Assembly (NCBI GenBank): GCA_017887325.1
Contig: JAGHIE010000013.1
Location: 1-64,000 of the forward strand
Origin: Oscillospiraceae bacterium
GTDB taxonomy: Bacteria; Bacillota; Clostridia; Oscillospirales; Ruminococcaceae
Direction: 5' to 3'
Length of the DNA: 64,000 nt
Made by a program: the position numbers and the translations under genes. Each line of letters begins with the position of its first letter. Position 1 is the stretch's first letter. The notes beneath the pieces were generated by a model. It was given only the letters and a program-made list of their open reading frames with translations. It did no database searches and was not told where the DNA came from. This document shows positions 26,362-35,818 of this stretch, piece by piece.

Positions 26362-26646
26362 ATGACAATCAAACCATTAGCTGATAGAGTTGTTATTAAA
26401 ATGTTAGAAGAAGAACAAACAACTGTAGGTGGAATTATTTTAGCAGGTACTGCAAAAGAAAAACCACAATTTGCAACAGTTATTGCTGTAGGCCCTGGTG
26501 GAGTTGTTGATGGTAAAGAAGTTAAAATGGAATTGGCAGTAGGTCAAAAAGTTTTAATCAACAAATATGCTGGTACAGAAGTTAAAGTTGACGGTGAAGA
26601 ATATATTATTTTAAGACAATCTGAGGTTTTAGCTATTGTTGAATAA
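26362..26646 (+). CDS. groES: Co-chaperonin GroES
   Basis: Protein of 94 residues, normal length, the heptameric lid of the GroEL chamber. It shows KPLADRVVIKMLEEEQTTVGGI with the mobile loop (about 16-32), VIAVGPGG and GQKVLINKYAGTEVKVDGEEY. AGGAGG precedes the ATG. Control by CIRCE is read directly from the upstream repeat. groEL follows after 28 bases. Confidence 0.98.
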   Translation: MTIKPLADRVVIKMLEEEQTTVGGIILAGTAKEKPQFATVIAVGPGGVVDGKEVKMELAVGQKVLINKYAGTEVKVDGEEYIILRQSEVLAIVE

Positions 26647-26662
26647 TTTATATATTAAATAG

Positions 26663-28309
<1,647 letters not shown>

Positions 28310-28324
28310 TAAATTTTGTTCGAT

Positions 28325-28361
28325 AAAGAGTATAAAATATTAATTTTATACTCTTTATTTT
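28325..28361 (+). terminator. Terminator of groESL
   Basis: A 14-bp stem AAAGAGTATAAAAT / ATTTTATACTCTTT and a T-rich tail. Confidence 0.9.
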
Positions 28362-28390
28362 TATGTCATATATAATATAACTTGTTTTTT

Positions 28391-28505
28391 CGTGAAAGAC
28401 TATGTATTAGTTATTATAAATAAATTTGTTGTATAGTATTGTTAAATATCAATAAAAATATTGTTGTATTTAACAATTGATATCATTTTAAAAAAGATTT
28501 ATCAT
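28391..28505 (+). promoter_or_regulatory. Promoter region of the first tandem secreted-protein gene
   Basis: Promoter TTGATA (28477-28482), 17 bases, TATCAT (28500-28505). The element CGTGAAAGAC (28391-28400), about 150 bases before the ATG, recurs with flanks before the second paralogue. An inverted repeat TTGTTAAATA (28439-28448) / TATTTAACAA (28467-28476) abuts the -35 box and may be an operator. Confidence 0.65.
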
Positions 28506-28542
28506 ATAAACATAGATTTGTTTTAAAAAAGGAGAGACAATT

Positions 28543-29775
28543 ATGAGAAAATTAAAAGTTTTTAGTGCGATGTTTTTAGCTTCATTAATGACTATGTCAG
28601 TTGCAACATCAGTTAGTGCTTTGAGCTGGAAAGACGGAGCTTTATCAAAATACTACTTCACATATACAGGTGGAGATGAAGGTGTTGCAAGTGTTACAGC
28701 AAGTGATACAAACAACACTTATGCTGGTGAAGTTAAAGAAGGCCAAACAATTGTAACAAAAACAGGTACTATTGTTTGGAGAGACAGTTATACAAATGTT
28801 ACAACATTTAATGTTGATTTAAAACCTGGTTATGTATTAGATAGCTTAAACGGTAATGTTGGTGATGGAGTTTTTGAAGAAAATACAGCTACACCAGATA
28901 TCAATGACTACACATTTAAATTTACAGATAAAGGTGCAGAAGCTTGGTGCTATGGAGATGATGTTGATTTCTCAATTTCAACAAAAAAAGTTGAATACAC
29001 ATTAGTAGACTTAGAAACAGGTGGAGCAATCACAACAGCTAGAGTTGGCGAACCATTAGAATTATCTTGGAATATACCTAGCAAACCAGGTCATGTGTTC
29101 GCAGGTTGGACATTCGATGGTGAAGCAATTACTGATACAGTATTAACAGAAGCTATGGTAAACTCTGCTAATGGTAATAATGAAATTGGAATTAAATCTA
29201 CATGGAATGTTGCAGAATATCCTTTAACAATTAACTATTATGTAAATAATGATAATGGTTTAGATGGTGGTTATTTTGAAGGATCAAAAGAAGTAAAAGT
29301 TAAATATGGTACAGTATTAACAAATGAAAATATTCATCTTATTTTACAAGTTCCTGAAGAATATGTAATACCAGGTGATAAAGAAATTGTTATAGGTGAA
29401 GAAAATAATACAATTAACCTAGTAAAAGCTGATAAATCACATTCACAAGTTGGCGGTACAAGATACACATTTACATATACAAGTAAAACAGATGGTATCG
29501 AAGGTGTTACATACACAGTAAATGATGGTCAATCAACAGAAATTGAATTAAATGAAACAATTCAAGAATCAACAGGATCAGCATTTGATTATGATACTAT
29601 TGTATTTACTGTAAAAGTAGCAGATGGTAAAAAACTAGTTCTTGACTGCGATGGAACAGATAATGCTGTAACTGATAATGGTGATGGAACATATTCATTC
29701 CAAATTACAGTAAATGGTTACAATCATGCTTCTCAAGCTCATTTTGATTTCAATTTAAGTGCAGTTGATAAATAG
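28543..29775 (+). CDS. Secreted modular protein, tandem paralogue 1
   Basis: Protein of 410 residues, function unknown. The signal peptide is cleaved probably after VSA at 26. Module A (about 27-145) starts YYFTYTGGDEG and ends AEAWCYGDDVDFSI. One InlB/Flg_new-like repeat (about 148-225) has GHVFAGWTFDGEAI. A linker (about 226-305) begins LTINYYVNNDNG. Module A' (about 306-410) starts RYTFTYTSKTDGIEGVTYTV, so it appears homologous to module A. No LPXTG, choline-binding, SLH or transmembrane anchor is seen at the C-terminus, so it is either released or held by binding. GGAGAG supports the ATG. It was likely duplicated together with its promoter to give the next gene. Confidence 0.8.
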   Translation: MRKLKVFSAMFLASLMTMSVATSVSALSWKDGALSKYYFTYTGGDEGVASVTASDTNNTYAGEVKEGQTIVTKTGTIVWRDSYTNVTTFNVDLKPGYVLDSLNGNVGDGVFEENTATPDINDYTFKFTDKGAEAWCYGDDVDFSISTKKVEYTLVDLETGGAITTARVGEPLELSWNIPSKPGHVFAGWTFDGEAITDTVLTEAMVNSANGNNEIGIKSTWNVAEYPLTINYYVNNDNGLDGGYFEGSKEVKVKYGTVLTNENIHLILQVPEEYVIPGDKEIVIGEENNTINLVKADKSHSQVGGTRYTFTYTSKTDGIEGVTYTVNDGQSTEIELNETIQESTGSAFDYDTIVFTVKVADGKKLVLDCDGTDNAVTDNGDGTYSFQITVNGYNHASQAHFDFNLSAVDK

Positions 29776-29786
29776 TATATATAAAA

Positions 29787-29820
29787 AGTAGGTTTTGCTC
29801 GTGCAAAACCTACTTTTTTT
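29787..29820 (+). terminator. Terminator of paralogue 1
   Basis: A 12-bp stem AGTAGGTTTTGC / GCAAAACCTACT with a TCGT loop and a T run. Confidence 0.95.
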
Positions 29821-29860
29821 CATATAATTTATGCAGAAATATAAGAAAAATGTGTTTTTG

Positions 29861-29976
29861 CGTGAAAGACATTGTATTGGCGATTTTACACAAATATTTT
29901 ACATAAAATTGATAATTATAAACAAATTAGTTTGTTTGTTTTAACCATTGATATTATTGGTTAAAAGTTGTATCAT
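29861..29976 (+). promoter_or_regulatory. Promoter region of the second tandem secreted-protein gene
   Basis: Promoter TTGATA (29948-29953), 17 bases, TATCAT (29971-29976): both boxes and the spacing are the same as for paralogue 1. CGTGAAAGAC recurs at 29861-29870, about 147 bases before the ATG. A perfect inverted repeat TTTTAACCA (29939-29947) / TGGTTAAAA (29958-29966) straddles the -35 box, a strong operator candidate. Confidence 0.68.
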
Positions 29977-30007
29977 ATTAGTATAAATTTGAAAAGGAGA
30001 TTTATTC

Positions 30008-31483
30008 ATGAGAAAGTTAAAAGTTTTTAGTGCAATGTTTTTAGCTTCATTAATGACTATGTCAGTTGCAACATCAGTTAGTGCATTAAGCTGGAAAGAT
30101 GGTGCTTTATCAAAGTATTATTTCACATATACAGGTGGAGATGAAGGTGTTGTAAGTGTTACAGCAAGTGATACAAACAATACTTACAATGGTGCAGTTG
30201 AAGAAGGTCAAACAATCGTAACAAAAACAGGTACTATTGCTTGGAGAGATAGCTACACAAACGTTACAACATTCACAGTTGATGTAAAACCAGGATATTA
30301 TATAGCTGGTTTTAATGGTAATGTTGGTGATGGTAAATTAAGTCAAGTTGATGAAGATACTTATACATTCCAATTCACAGATAAAGGTGCAGAAGCTTGG
30401 TGCTATGGCGATGATGTTGATTTTTCAATAAACACAGAAAAATATGACTATATTTTCGTTGATAAAAACGGAAGACAAGTTGGTGCTGGTAAAGTTGGAG
30501 AAAAAGTTATTATTGAAAATGGCCAAGCTCCAGCAGGTTATCAATTTGATGGTTGGAAATTATCTGATGAGATCGTTATAAAAAATGATGAAAATGTTAA
30601 ATTAACTGAAGATATGGTTAAATTAGCTAATGAATCATATGAAATCACTGTAGAACCTGTGACATCAAAAATTGTGTATAAATTTGTAATCAAAGAAGGA
30701 ATTAAAGTTGGTGAAGGTAAAATTGGTGAAGAAATCATATTTGATCAAGTAGTAGACAAATATGGTCACGATTTTAAAGGCTGGAAATTAGAAGACGGTA
30801 CTTTAATTGATAATGGTTCTACTTTGACTTATGATATTATTGATCTTCTTAAATTAAATAATAATGTGCTTGTTGTAGAACCTGAATTTGTTAAGAAAGA
30901 TGTAAAATTCACTTTAAACAAATATATAAATAATAATGATAAGAATGGTTATGGTGGAGAATTAGTAGAAGAAGTATCTTTTGAAGCTCCATTTGGAACA
31001 ATTATTGATGAAAACTATATTCGCAATGTATTAGGTATTACTTCTGAGTATAAAGTAATAGGTGAAAAATCAATTGTTTTAAACAATCTTGATGAAAACT
31101 ATGTTATTGATTTAGCAAAAGAAGATAAAGCTTATTCAGGTGCACTTAGAGAAGATTATTCTTTCACATATGCAAGCAAAGATGATGGTATTGAAAGTGT
31201 TTCATATGTTGTAAATGGAAAAGAAGAAAAAGGTAGCATTTTAGACTTAAATGAAACAGTTAAAATAACAGTAAATGGTTGGGATCTTACAAACCCTAAA
31301 ACAATTAAATTTACTGTAAAAGTAGCAGACGGTAAAGAATTAGTTCTTAACTGCCCTGGAACAGATAATGAAGTAACTAATAATGGCGATGGAACATATT
31401 CATTCCAAATTACAGTAAATGGCTTTAACAACAACAAACAAGCTCACTTCGATTTCAGTTTAAACACAGTTGACAAACAATAA
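30008..31483 (+). CDS. Secreted modular protein, tandem paralogue 2
   Basis: Protein of 491 residues, function unknown. Its first 60 residues nearly match paralogue 1, and the signal-peptide DNA differs only at silent sites. Order: signal peptide (1-26), module A (about 27-143), two tandem InlB/Flg_new-like repeats of about 75 residues (145-220, GYQFDGWKLSDE; 221-297, GHDFKGWKLEDG), linker (about 298-388, FTLNKYINNNDKNG), and module A' (about 389-491, YSFTYASKDDGIESVSYVV). It thus carries one more repeat than paralogue 1. No C-terminal anchor is visible. InlB-like repeats occur in surface and adhesion proteins of Gram-positives, which makes a surface or secreted role plausible but unproven. 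GGAG precedes the ATG. Confidence 0.8.
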   Translation: MRKLKVFSAMFLASLMTMSVATSVSALSWKDGALSKYYFTYTGGDEGVVSVTASDTNNTYNGAVEEGQTIVTKTGTIAWRDSYTNVTTFTVDVKPGYYIAGFNGNVGDGKLSQVDEDTYTFQFTDKGAEAWCYGDDVDFSINTEKYDYIFVDKNGRQVGAGKVGEKVIIENGQAPAGYQFDGWKLSDEIVIKNDENVKLTEDMVKLANESYEITVEPVTSKIVYKFVIKEGIKVGEGKIGEEIIFDQVVDKYGHDFKGWKLEDGTLIDNGSTLTYDIIDLLKLNNNVLVVEPEFVKKDVKFTLNKYINNNDKNGYGGELVEEVSFEAPFGTIIDENYIRNVLGITSEYKVIGEKSIVLNNLDENYVIDLAKEDKAYSGALREDYSFTYASKDDGIESVSYVVNGKEEKGSILDLNETVKITVNGWDLTNPKTIKFTVKVADGKELVLNCPGTDNEVTNNGDGTYSFQITVNGFNNNKQAHFDFSLNTVDKQ

Positions 31484-31497
31484 TTTATTAAAATAAA

Positions 31498-31533
31498 AAA
31501 ACAGATATGGCCAAAAGCTGTATCTGTTTTTTT
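31498..31533 (+). terminator. Terminator of paralogue 2
   Basis: Stem AAACAGATATGGC / GCTGTATCTGTTT (with G-U pairs) and a run of T. Confidence 0.9.
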
Positions 31534-31550
31534 ATAATATAGAAAGAAGA

Positions 31551-31861
31551 AAGCACCGAAAAGTTTTTCGGTGCTTGGCGATTGATATTATATCAATGTA
31601 AATAATATAAGGAAGAATGGAAGGGTAAACAGTTTGCAAAACTGAAAAAATAGTTTTGCACACCCATTTAAAAGTGTCTTAATATTATTCAAAAAATATT
31701 GAAAAATATCGTGTTTTATGCTTTAATAAAAATGTAAAATTTTTATACTAGCTTTTAGACACTCTTAACTTATGAGTACATACAGATTGTACCATGTGTT
31801 TTGAAAAAAACTTGTCGAAGTTAGGGGTCGAAAAAAAATAATCTTAGAAAGGTTTTAATAA
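31551..31861 (+). other. Gene-free region with several stem-loops before the amidohydrolase operon
   Basis: About 310 bases without an ORF bearing a ribosome-binding site. It contains a strong hairpin with no T run (AAGCACCGAA / TTCGGTGCTT, 31551-31576), a small palindrome ATTGATAT / ATATCAAT-like at 31581-31597, a stem TGCAAAACT (31635-31643) / AGTTTTGCA (31652-31660) closed further out by GGGT / ACCC, and distant AGTGTCT (31674-31680) / AGACACT (31757-31763). No known RNA family was recognised, and no convincing promoter was assigned. Confidence 0.45.
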
Positions 31862-33016
31862 ATGTTAATTATAAATGCAAATATAATATCAATGGATAAT
31901 AATGACTATGAAAATGGTTATATTTTAATAGAAAATCAAAAGATAAAACAAATAGGTAATATGAGTGATGTGCCCAAAATTGATGATGAGGTTTTAGATG
32001 TTTCTGGGAAAACAGTAATTCCAGGACTTATAGATGCACATTGTCATTTAGGTATGTGGGAAGATGGTTTAGGATTTGAGGGAGATGATGGAAATGAAGA
32101 AACAGATCCAGTAACCCCTCAACTTAGAGCTATAGATGCAATAAATCCTTTAGATAGATGTTTTACAGAAGCATTAGAAGGCGGTATTACTACAGTATTA
32201 ACAGGTGCTGGCAGTGCAAATCCGATTGCTGGCATGTGGTGTGCAATAAAGACAAAAGGTAGAAGAATTGATGATATGGTTATCAATGAGCAAATTGGAA
32301 TGAAATTTGCTTTAGGTGAAAATCCTAAAAATACATATAACGGAAAAAATGAAACACCAATTACAAGAATGGCAATAACAGCCTTGATTAGAGAACAATT
32401 GCAAAAAGCTAAAAGATATAGTGATGATATAGAAGAAGCTACTGATATGGACGATTTACCAGAATTTGACATGAAGTGTGAATCATTATTACCAGTAATA
32501 AGAAAAAAATGTAAAGCTTTTTTCCATTGCCATAGAACAGATGATATTTTTACAGCAATAAGAATATCTAAAGAATTTGATTTAGATTATGTAATAGTTC
32601 ATGGAACAGAAGGTTATATGGTTGCTGATATTTTAGCACAAGAAAATGCAAAAGTTATCACAGGACCTTTGCTTTGTGACCGTTCAAAACCAGAGATAAG
32701 AAACTTATCTATTTCAAATCCATATGAGTTAGATAAAAATAATGTACAATGTTGTATTTGTACAGACCACCCAGTTATTCCAATTCAGTATTTACCATTA
32801 ACAGCTGGACTTGGAGTAAGAGCTGGTTTGAGCAAAAAACGAGCGTTAGAAATGATTACAATAGAAAGTGCAAAAATAGCAGGAATTGAAGATAGAGTAG
32901 GTTCTATAACAGTAGGAAAAGATGCTGATTTAGTTATATTTGAAGACGATGCACTAAGTGTTTATTTTAAACCTAATTATGTAATAATAAATGGAGAAAT
33001 AGCTGTAAAAAATTAA
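31862..33016 (+). CDS. Amidohydrolase family metal-dependent hydrolase
   Basis: Protein of 384 residues of the imidazolonepropionase-like amidohydrolase group (COG1228-type). Metal-binding residues are visible: PGLIDAHCHLG (H-x-H, about 54-64), FFHCHRTDDI (about 221-230), VHGTEGY, and CTDHPV with the catalytic Asp (about 300-305). The terminal GSITVGKDADLVIFEDD is the small beta-sandwich domain. The substrate, probably a cyclic amide or similar C-N bond, cannot be inferred. It opens a run of five same-strand genes ending at 35782, but the partners suggest no single pathway. Confidence 0.82.
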   Translation: MLIINANIISMDNNDYENGYILIENQKIKQIGNMSDVPKIDDEVLDVSGKTVIPGLIDAHCHLGMWEDGLGFEGDDGNEETDPVTPQLRAIDAINPLDRCFTEALEGGITTVLTGAGSANPIAGMWCAIKTKGRRIDDMVINEQIGMKFALGENPKNTYNGKNETPITRMAITALIREQLQKAKRYSDDIEEATDMDDLPEFDMKCESLLPVIRKKCKAFFHCHRTDDIFTAIRISKEFDLDYVIVHGTEGYMVADILAQENAKVITGPLLCDRSKPEIRNLSISNPYELDKNNVQCCICTDHPVIPIQYLPLTAGLGVRAGLSKKRALEMITIESAKIAGIEDRVGSITVGKDADLVIFEDDALSVYFKPNYVIINGEIAVKN

Positions 33017-33039
33017 TTTCTTATGAAAAGAGTGAAAAT

Positions 33040-33882
33040 ATGAGAGAAATTCATAGTAGTGAGATTACTAGTGTTGTAAGAGAACTTTGTATAAAAGCTA
33101 ATATGGTGTTGCCACAAACTTTAGAAAGTTTAATAAAAGATAAAACACAAGAAGAAACATTTGGTTTAGCAAAAAATGTACTAGGGGATATTTGTGACAA
33201 TATAACTTGTGCAAAAGAAATAAATGTGCCTATCTGTCAAGATACTGGAATGGCAGTTGTATTTATAGAATTGGGTCAAGATGTTCATATTACTGGTGAT
33301 GTATTAGAAGATGCAGTAAATGAAGGTGTAAGACAAGGCTATATTGACGGTAAACTTAGATGTTCTATAGTAGCTGATCCATTAAAAAGAGTAAATACCA
33401 ATGATAATACTCCTTGTGTTTTACATTTAAAAGTTGTAAAAGGTGATAAAGTAAAAATAACAGTTGCACCAAAAGGTTTTGGCAGTGAAAATATGAGTGC
33501 TATGAAAATGTTTACACCAAGTGCAACAGTAGATGATATTGTTAATTTTGTTGTAAATCAAGTTAATACAGCTGGTTCAAATCCATGTCCTCCTATAGTT
33601 GTTGGAGTTGGTATTGGAGGAGATTTCGAACATTGTGCATATCTAGCAAAAAAAGCATTATGTAGAGATGTTTCAAAGAGAAATGATGATCCATTTTATG
33701 CTGATATAGAAAAAACAATGCTTGATAAAATAAATGAATTAGGTATAGGACCTCAAGGTTTTGGTGGGAAAACAACAGCTTTATGTGTAAATATAGAGCA
33801 ATATCCAACACATATCGCAGGGTTACCTGTATCAGTTAATATAGGGTGTCATGTAACAAGACATTCAAGTAAAATTATATAA
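33040..33882 (+). CDS. fumA: Fumarate hydratase class I, alpha subunit
   Basis: Protein of 280 residues matching the N-terminal catalytic half of iron-sulfur fumarases and the TtdA-type alpha subunit. Three cluster-binding cysteines are apparent: ICQDTGMAV (about residue 67), SNPCPPIVVGVGIGG (about 186) and NIGCHVTRHS (about 271). The family hydrates fumarate to malate, or acts on tartrate. It normally needs a beta subunit of about 180-200 residues encoded next door; here the next gene is an RNA methyltransferase and no beta gene is in the window. fumA versus ttdA cannot be decided from sequence alone. Confidence 0.85.
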   Translation: MREIHSSEITSVVRELCIKANMVLPQTLESLIKDKTQEETFGLAKNVLGDICDNITCAKEINVPICQDTGMAVVFIELGQDVHITGDVLEDAVNEGVRQGYIDGKLRCSIVADPLKRVNTNDNTPCVLHLKVVKGDKVKITVAPKGFGSENMSAMKMFTPSATVDDIVNFVVNQVNTAGSNPCPPIVVGVGIGGDFEHCAYLAKKALCRDVSKRNDDPFYADIEKTMLDKINELGIGPQGFGGKTTALCVNIEQYPTHIAGLPVSVNIGCHVTRHSSKII

Positions 33883-33900
33883 AATAGTAAAGGATAGAAA

Positions 33901-35016
33901 ATGGAAAAATTAACATTTATAGCTCCTTGTCATTTTGGATTAGAAAGTGTTTTGGCAGGAGAATTAAAAAGAATGGACGCGCAAGAAGTTAAAGCTGATA
34001 ATGGTAAAGTTGAATTCAGTGGTGACTTTAACATATTGGTTCGTGCAAATATATGTCTTAGAACAGCTGAAAGAGTTTTAATAAAATTAGGAGAATTCAC
34101 AGCAACTAGTTTTGAAGAACTTTTTCAAGGTGTTAAAGCAATACCATTAGAAGATTTTATTGGGAAAAGAGATGCTTTTCCAGTAAAAGGTTGGAGTTTG
34201 AACTCTAAACTATATAGTGTACCAGATTGTCAATCAATAATAAAAAAAGCTTGTGTTGAAAGACTAAAATCACATTATAAACAAGACTGGTTTTCAGAAA
34301 CAGGTTCATTACATCAAATACAATTTTCTATTTTAAAAGATAAAGTCACAATTATGCTTGATACTTCTGGAGTAGGGCTTCATAAAAGAGGTTACAGACA
34401 AAACTCTAATGATGCACCTATAAAAGAAACTTTAGCAGCTGGAATTGTAGATTTAGCAAGAGTAAAACATTATTCTATGGTATGCGATCCATTTTGTGGT
34501 TCAGGAACTTTTTTAATAGAGTCTGCAATGAAAGCATTTAACATTCCACCAGGATTGAGAAGAAAATTTATATCTCAAGATTGGGGACTAGTTCCTGAAA
34601 ATGTATGGAGAGAAGAAAGAGCTAGAGGATTAGAACTTATAAAAAAAGATGCTGAATTTAGAGGTTTTGGCAGTGATATAGATAAAAATGCTGTTGAATT
34701 GACAATGAGAAATGCTAAAAAAGCAGGTGTGTTAGGAAGATTATCAATTAAAACTGCAGATGTAAAAGAATATGTTACACAAGAAAAATTAATAACTTTT
34801 GCAAATCCTCCTTATGGTGAAAGAATGTTAGAAAAAGAAGATGCTCGAAGAATTTATAAAACAATGGGGAGAGTATTTAAAAAAGTTGATAAAAACAGTT
34901 ATTATATAATTTCTCCAGATGAAGAATTTGAAAAAATCTTTGGCAGACGAGCTGATAAAAAAAGAAAATTATATAATGGAATGTTAAAATGTAACTTATA
35001 TCAGTATTTTAAATAG
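33901..35016 (+). CDS. THUMP-domain class I rRNA methyltransferase (RlmL/YpsC-like)
   Basis: Protein of 371 residues. The N-terminus holds a ferredoxin-like and THUMP RNA-binding region (about 1-155), followed by a UPF0020/Rossmann methyltransferase domain (about 160-370). Motifs: SGVGLHKRGYR, VCDPFCGSGTFLIESAM (SAM-binding, about 197-213), GSDIDKNAVELT and the catalytic FANPPYGERML (about 300-310). The family makes N2-methylguanosine in 23S rRNA. It lies 18 bases after the fumarase gene and is likely cotranscribed. Assignment to the exact rRNA position is inference. Confidence 0.9.
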   Translation: MEKLTFIAPCHFGLESVLAGELKRMDAQEVKADNGKVEFSGDFNILVRANICLRTAERVLIKLGEFTATSFEELFQGVKAIPLEDFIGKRDAFPVKGWSLNSKLYSVPDCQSIIKKACVERLKSHYKQDWFSETGSLHQIQFSILKDKVTIMLDTSGVGLHKRGYRQNSNDAPIKETLAAGIVDLARVKHYSMVCDPFCGSGTFLIESAMKAFNIPPGLRRKFISQDWGLVPENVWREERARGLELIKKDAEFRGFGSDIDKNAVELTMRNAKKAGVLGRLSIKTADVKEYVTQEKLITFANPPYGERMLEKEDARRIYKTMGRVFKKVDKNSYYIISPDEEFEKIFGRRADKKRKLYNGMLKCNLYQYFK

Positions 35017-35059
35017 GTATAATAATAGTATAAATTATAACATTAAAGGGATTTAATAT

Positions 35060-35254
35060 ATGAATGATAAATTTGAAAAAGCATTTGAACTATTTTTAGA
35101 AAGTAGAGATGGGGAGAAAGCTTTAGATAGTATGCAAGAAAGTTTGAGAAAAGCTTTTGCTATGGGTTATAGAATGGGTTTAAATGAACGCATTGAAAAT
35201 GATAAGAAAAATAACATAGAAGAAGCAAGAAAAGAACTTTTAGAAAAGAAGTAG
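35060..35254 (+). CDS. Small helical protein of unknown function
   Basis: Protein of 64 residues, mostly charged and predicted helical by eye (EKAFELFLESRDGEKALDSM, then a Lys/Glu-rich tail). No family recognised. AAGGG lies ten bases before the ATG and the frame is packed between the methyltransferase and a GNAT gene, 6 bases from the latter, which supports it as real. A role alongside either neighbour is possible but unsupported. Confidence 0.65.
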   Translation: MNDKFEKAFELFLESRDGEKALDSMQESLRKAFAMGYRMGLNERIENDKKNNIEEARKELLEKK

Positions 35255-35260
35255 AAAATT

Positions 35261-35782
35261 ATGATTATTGAAGAATTAAAATCTATTTTTTCAGAATATC
35301 AAATTAAAAAAATAGATGAAAATAATATAGATGATGTTTTTGAGCTTATAAAAAATAATAAATATTATTTATCGAAAGTACAAAATCATGAATTGACATT
35401 AGAAGAATGTATCGAAGAAATAAGTGCTTTACCACCAAATAAGGAAATTGACAGTAAAACTTACATCGCTATTTATGATGATAATAGATGTGTTGCTGTA
35501 ATTGATTTTGTAGAAGGTTATCCAAATGACGAAGTAGCATTTATAGGGCTATTTATTTTGGATATATCAGTTCAAGAAAAAGGTTTAGGAACAAACTTTT
35601 TTGAGAGAATAAAAGAAGTTGCACATAAAAAAGGATTTACTGAGCTTAGATTGGGTTGTATGAGTGGCAATGAAAGAGGATTTAGATTTTGGACTAAAAT
35701 GGGATTTAAAGAGATAAATAAAGTGGATAGAATAATAGATAACCAAAATTTTACTATTTTAGTTATGAGTTTAAAAATATAA
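35261..35782 (+). CDS. GNAT family N-acetyltransferase
   Basis: Protein of 173 residues. GLFILDISVQEKGLGTNFFE (about 95-114) is the acetyl-CoA loop, with K-G-L-G in place of the more common R-G-x-G. GNERGFRFWTKMGFKEI (about 135-151) is the C-terminal motif. The first 50 residues are an extra helical region. The substrate is unknown. The Shine-Dalgarno is weak, suggesting coupling to the short upstream gene. Confidence 0.85.
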   Translation: MIIEELKSIFSEYQIKKIDENNIDDVFELIKNNKYYLSKVQNHELTLEECIEEISALPPNKEIDSKTYIAIYDDNRCVAVIDFVEGYPNDEVAFIGLFILDISVQEKGLGTNFFERIKEVAHKKGFTELRLGCMSGNERGFRFWTKMGFKEINKVDRIIDNQNFTILVMSLKI

Positions 35783-35818
35783 AAAAAGATGTATCAATTA
35801 AATTGATACATCTTTTTT
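35782..35818. terminator. Bidirectional terminator
   Basis: A long palindrome (AAAGATGTATCAATT / AATTGATACATCTTT) flanked by A and T runs; it includes the stop codon of the convergent ATPase gene. Confidence 0.93.

Noticed and set aside
31813-31832. Two close TGTCGAA/GGTCGAA motifs resembling Spo0A boxes (another TGTCGAA at 11820)
   Set aside because: A 7-base match is expected a few times by chance in 64 kb, the second copy is imperfect, and no sporulation gene is near.
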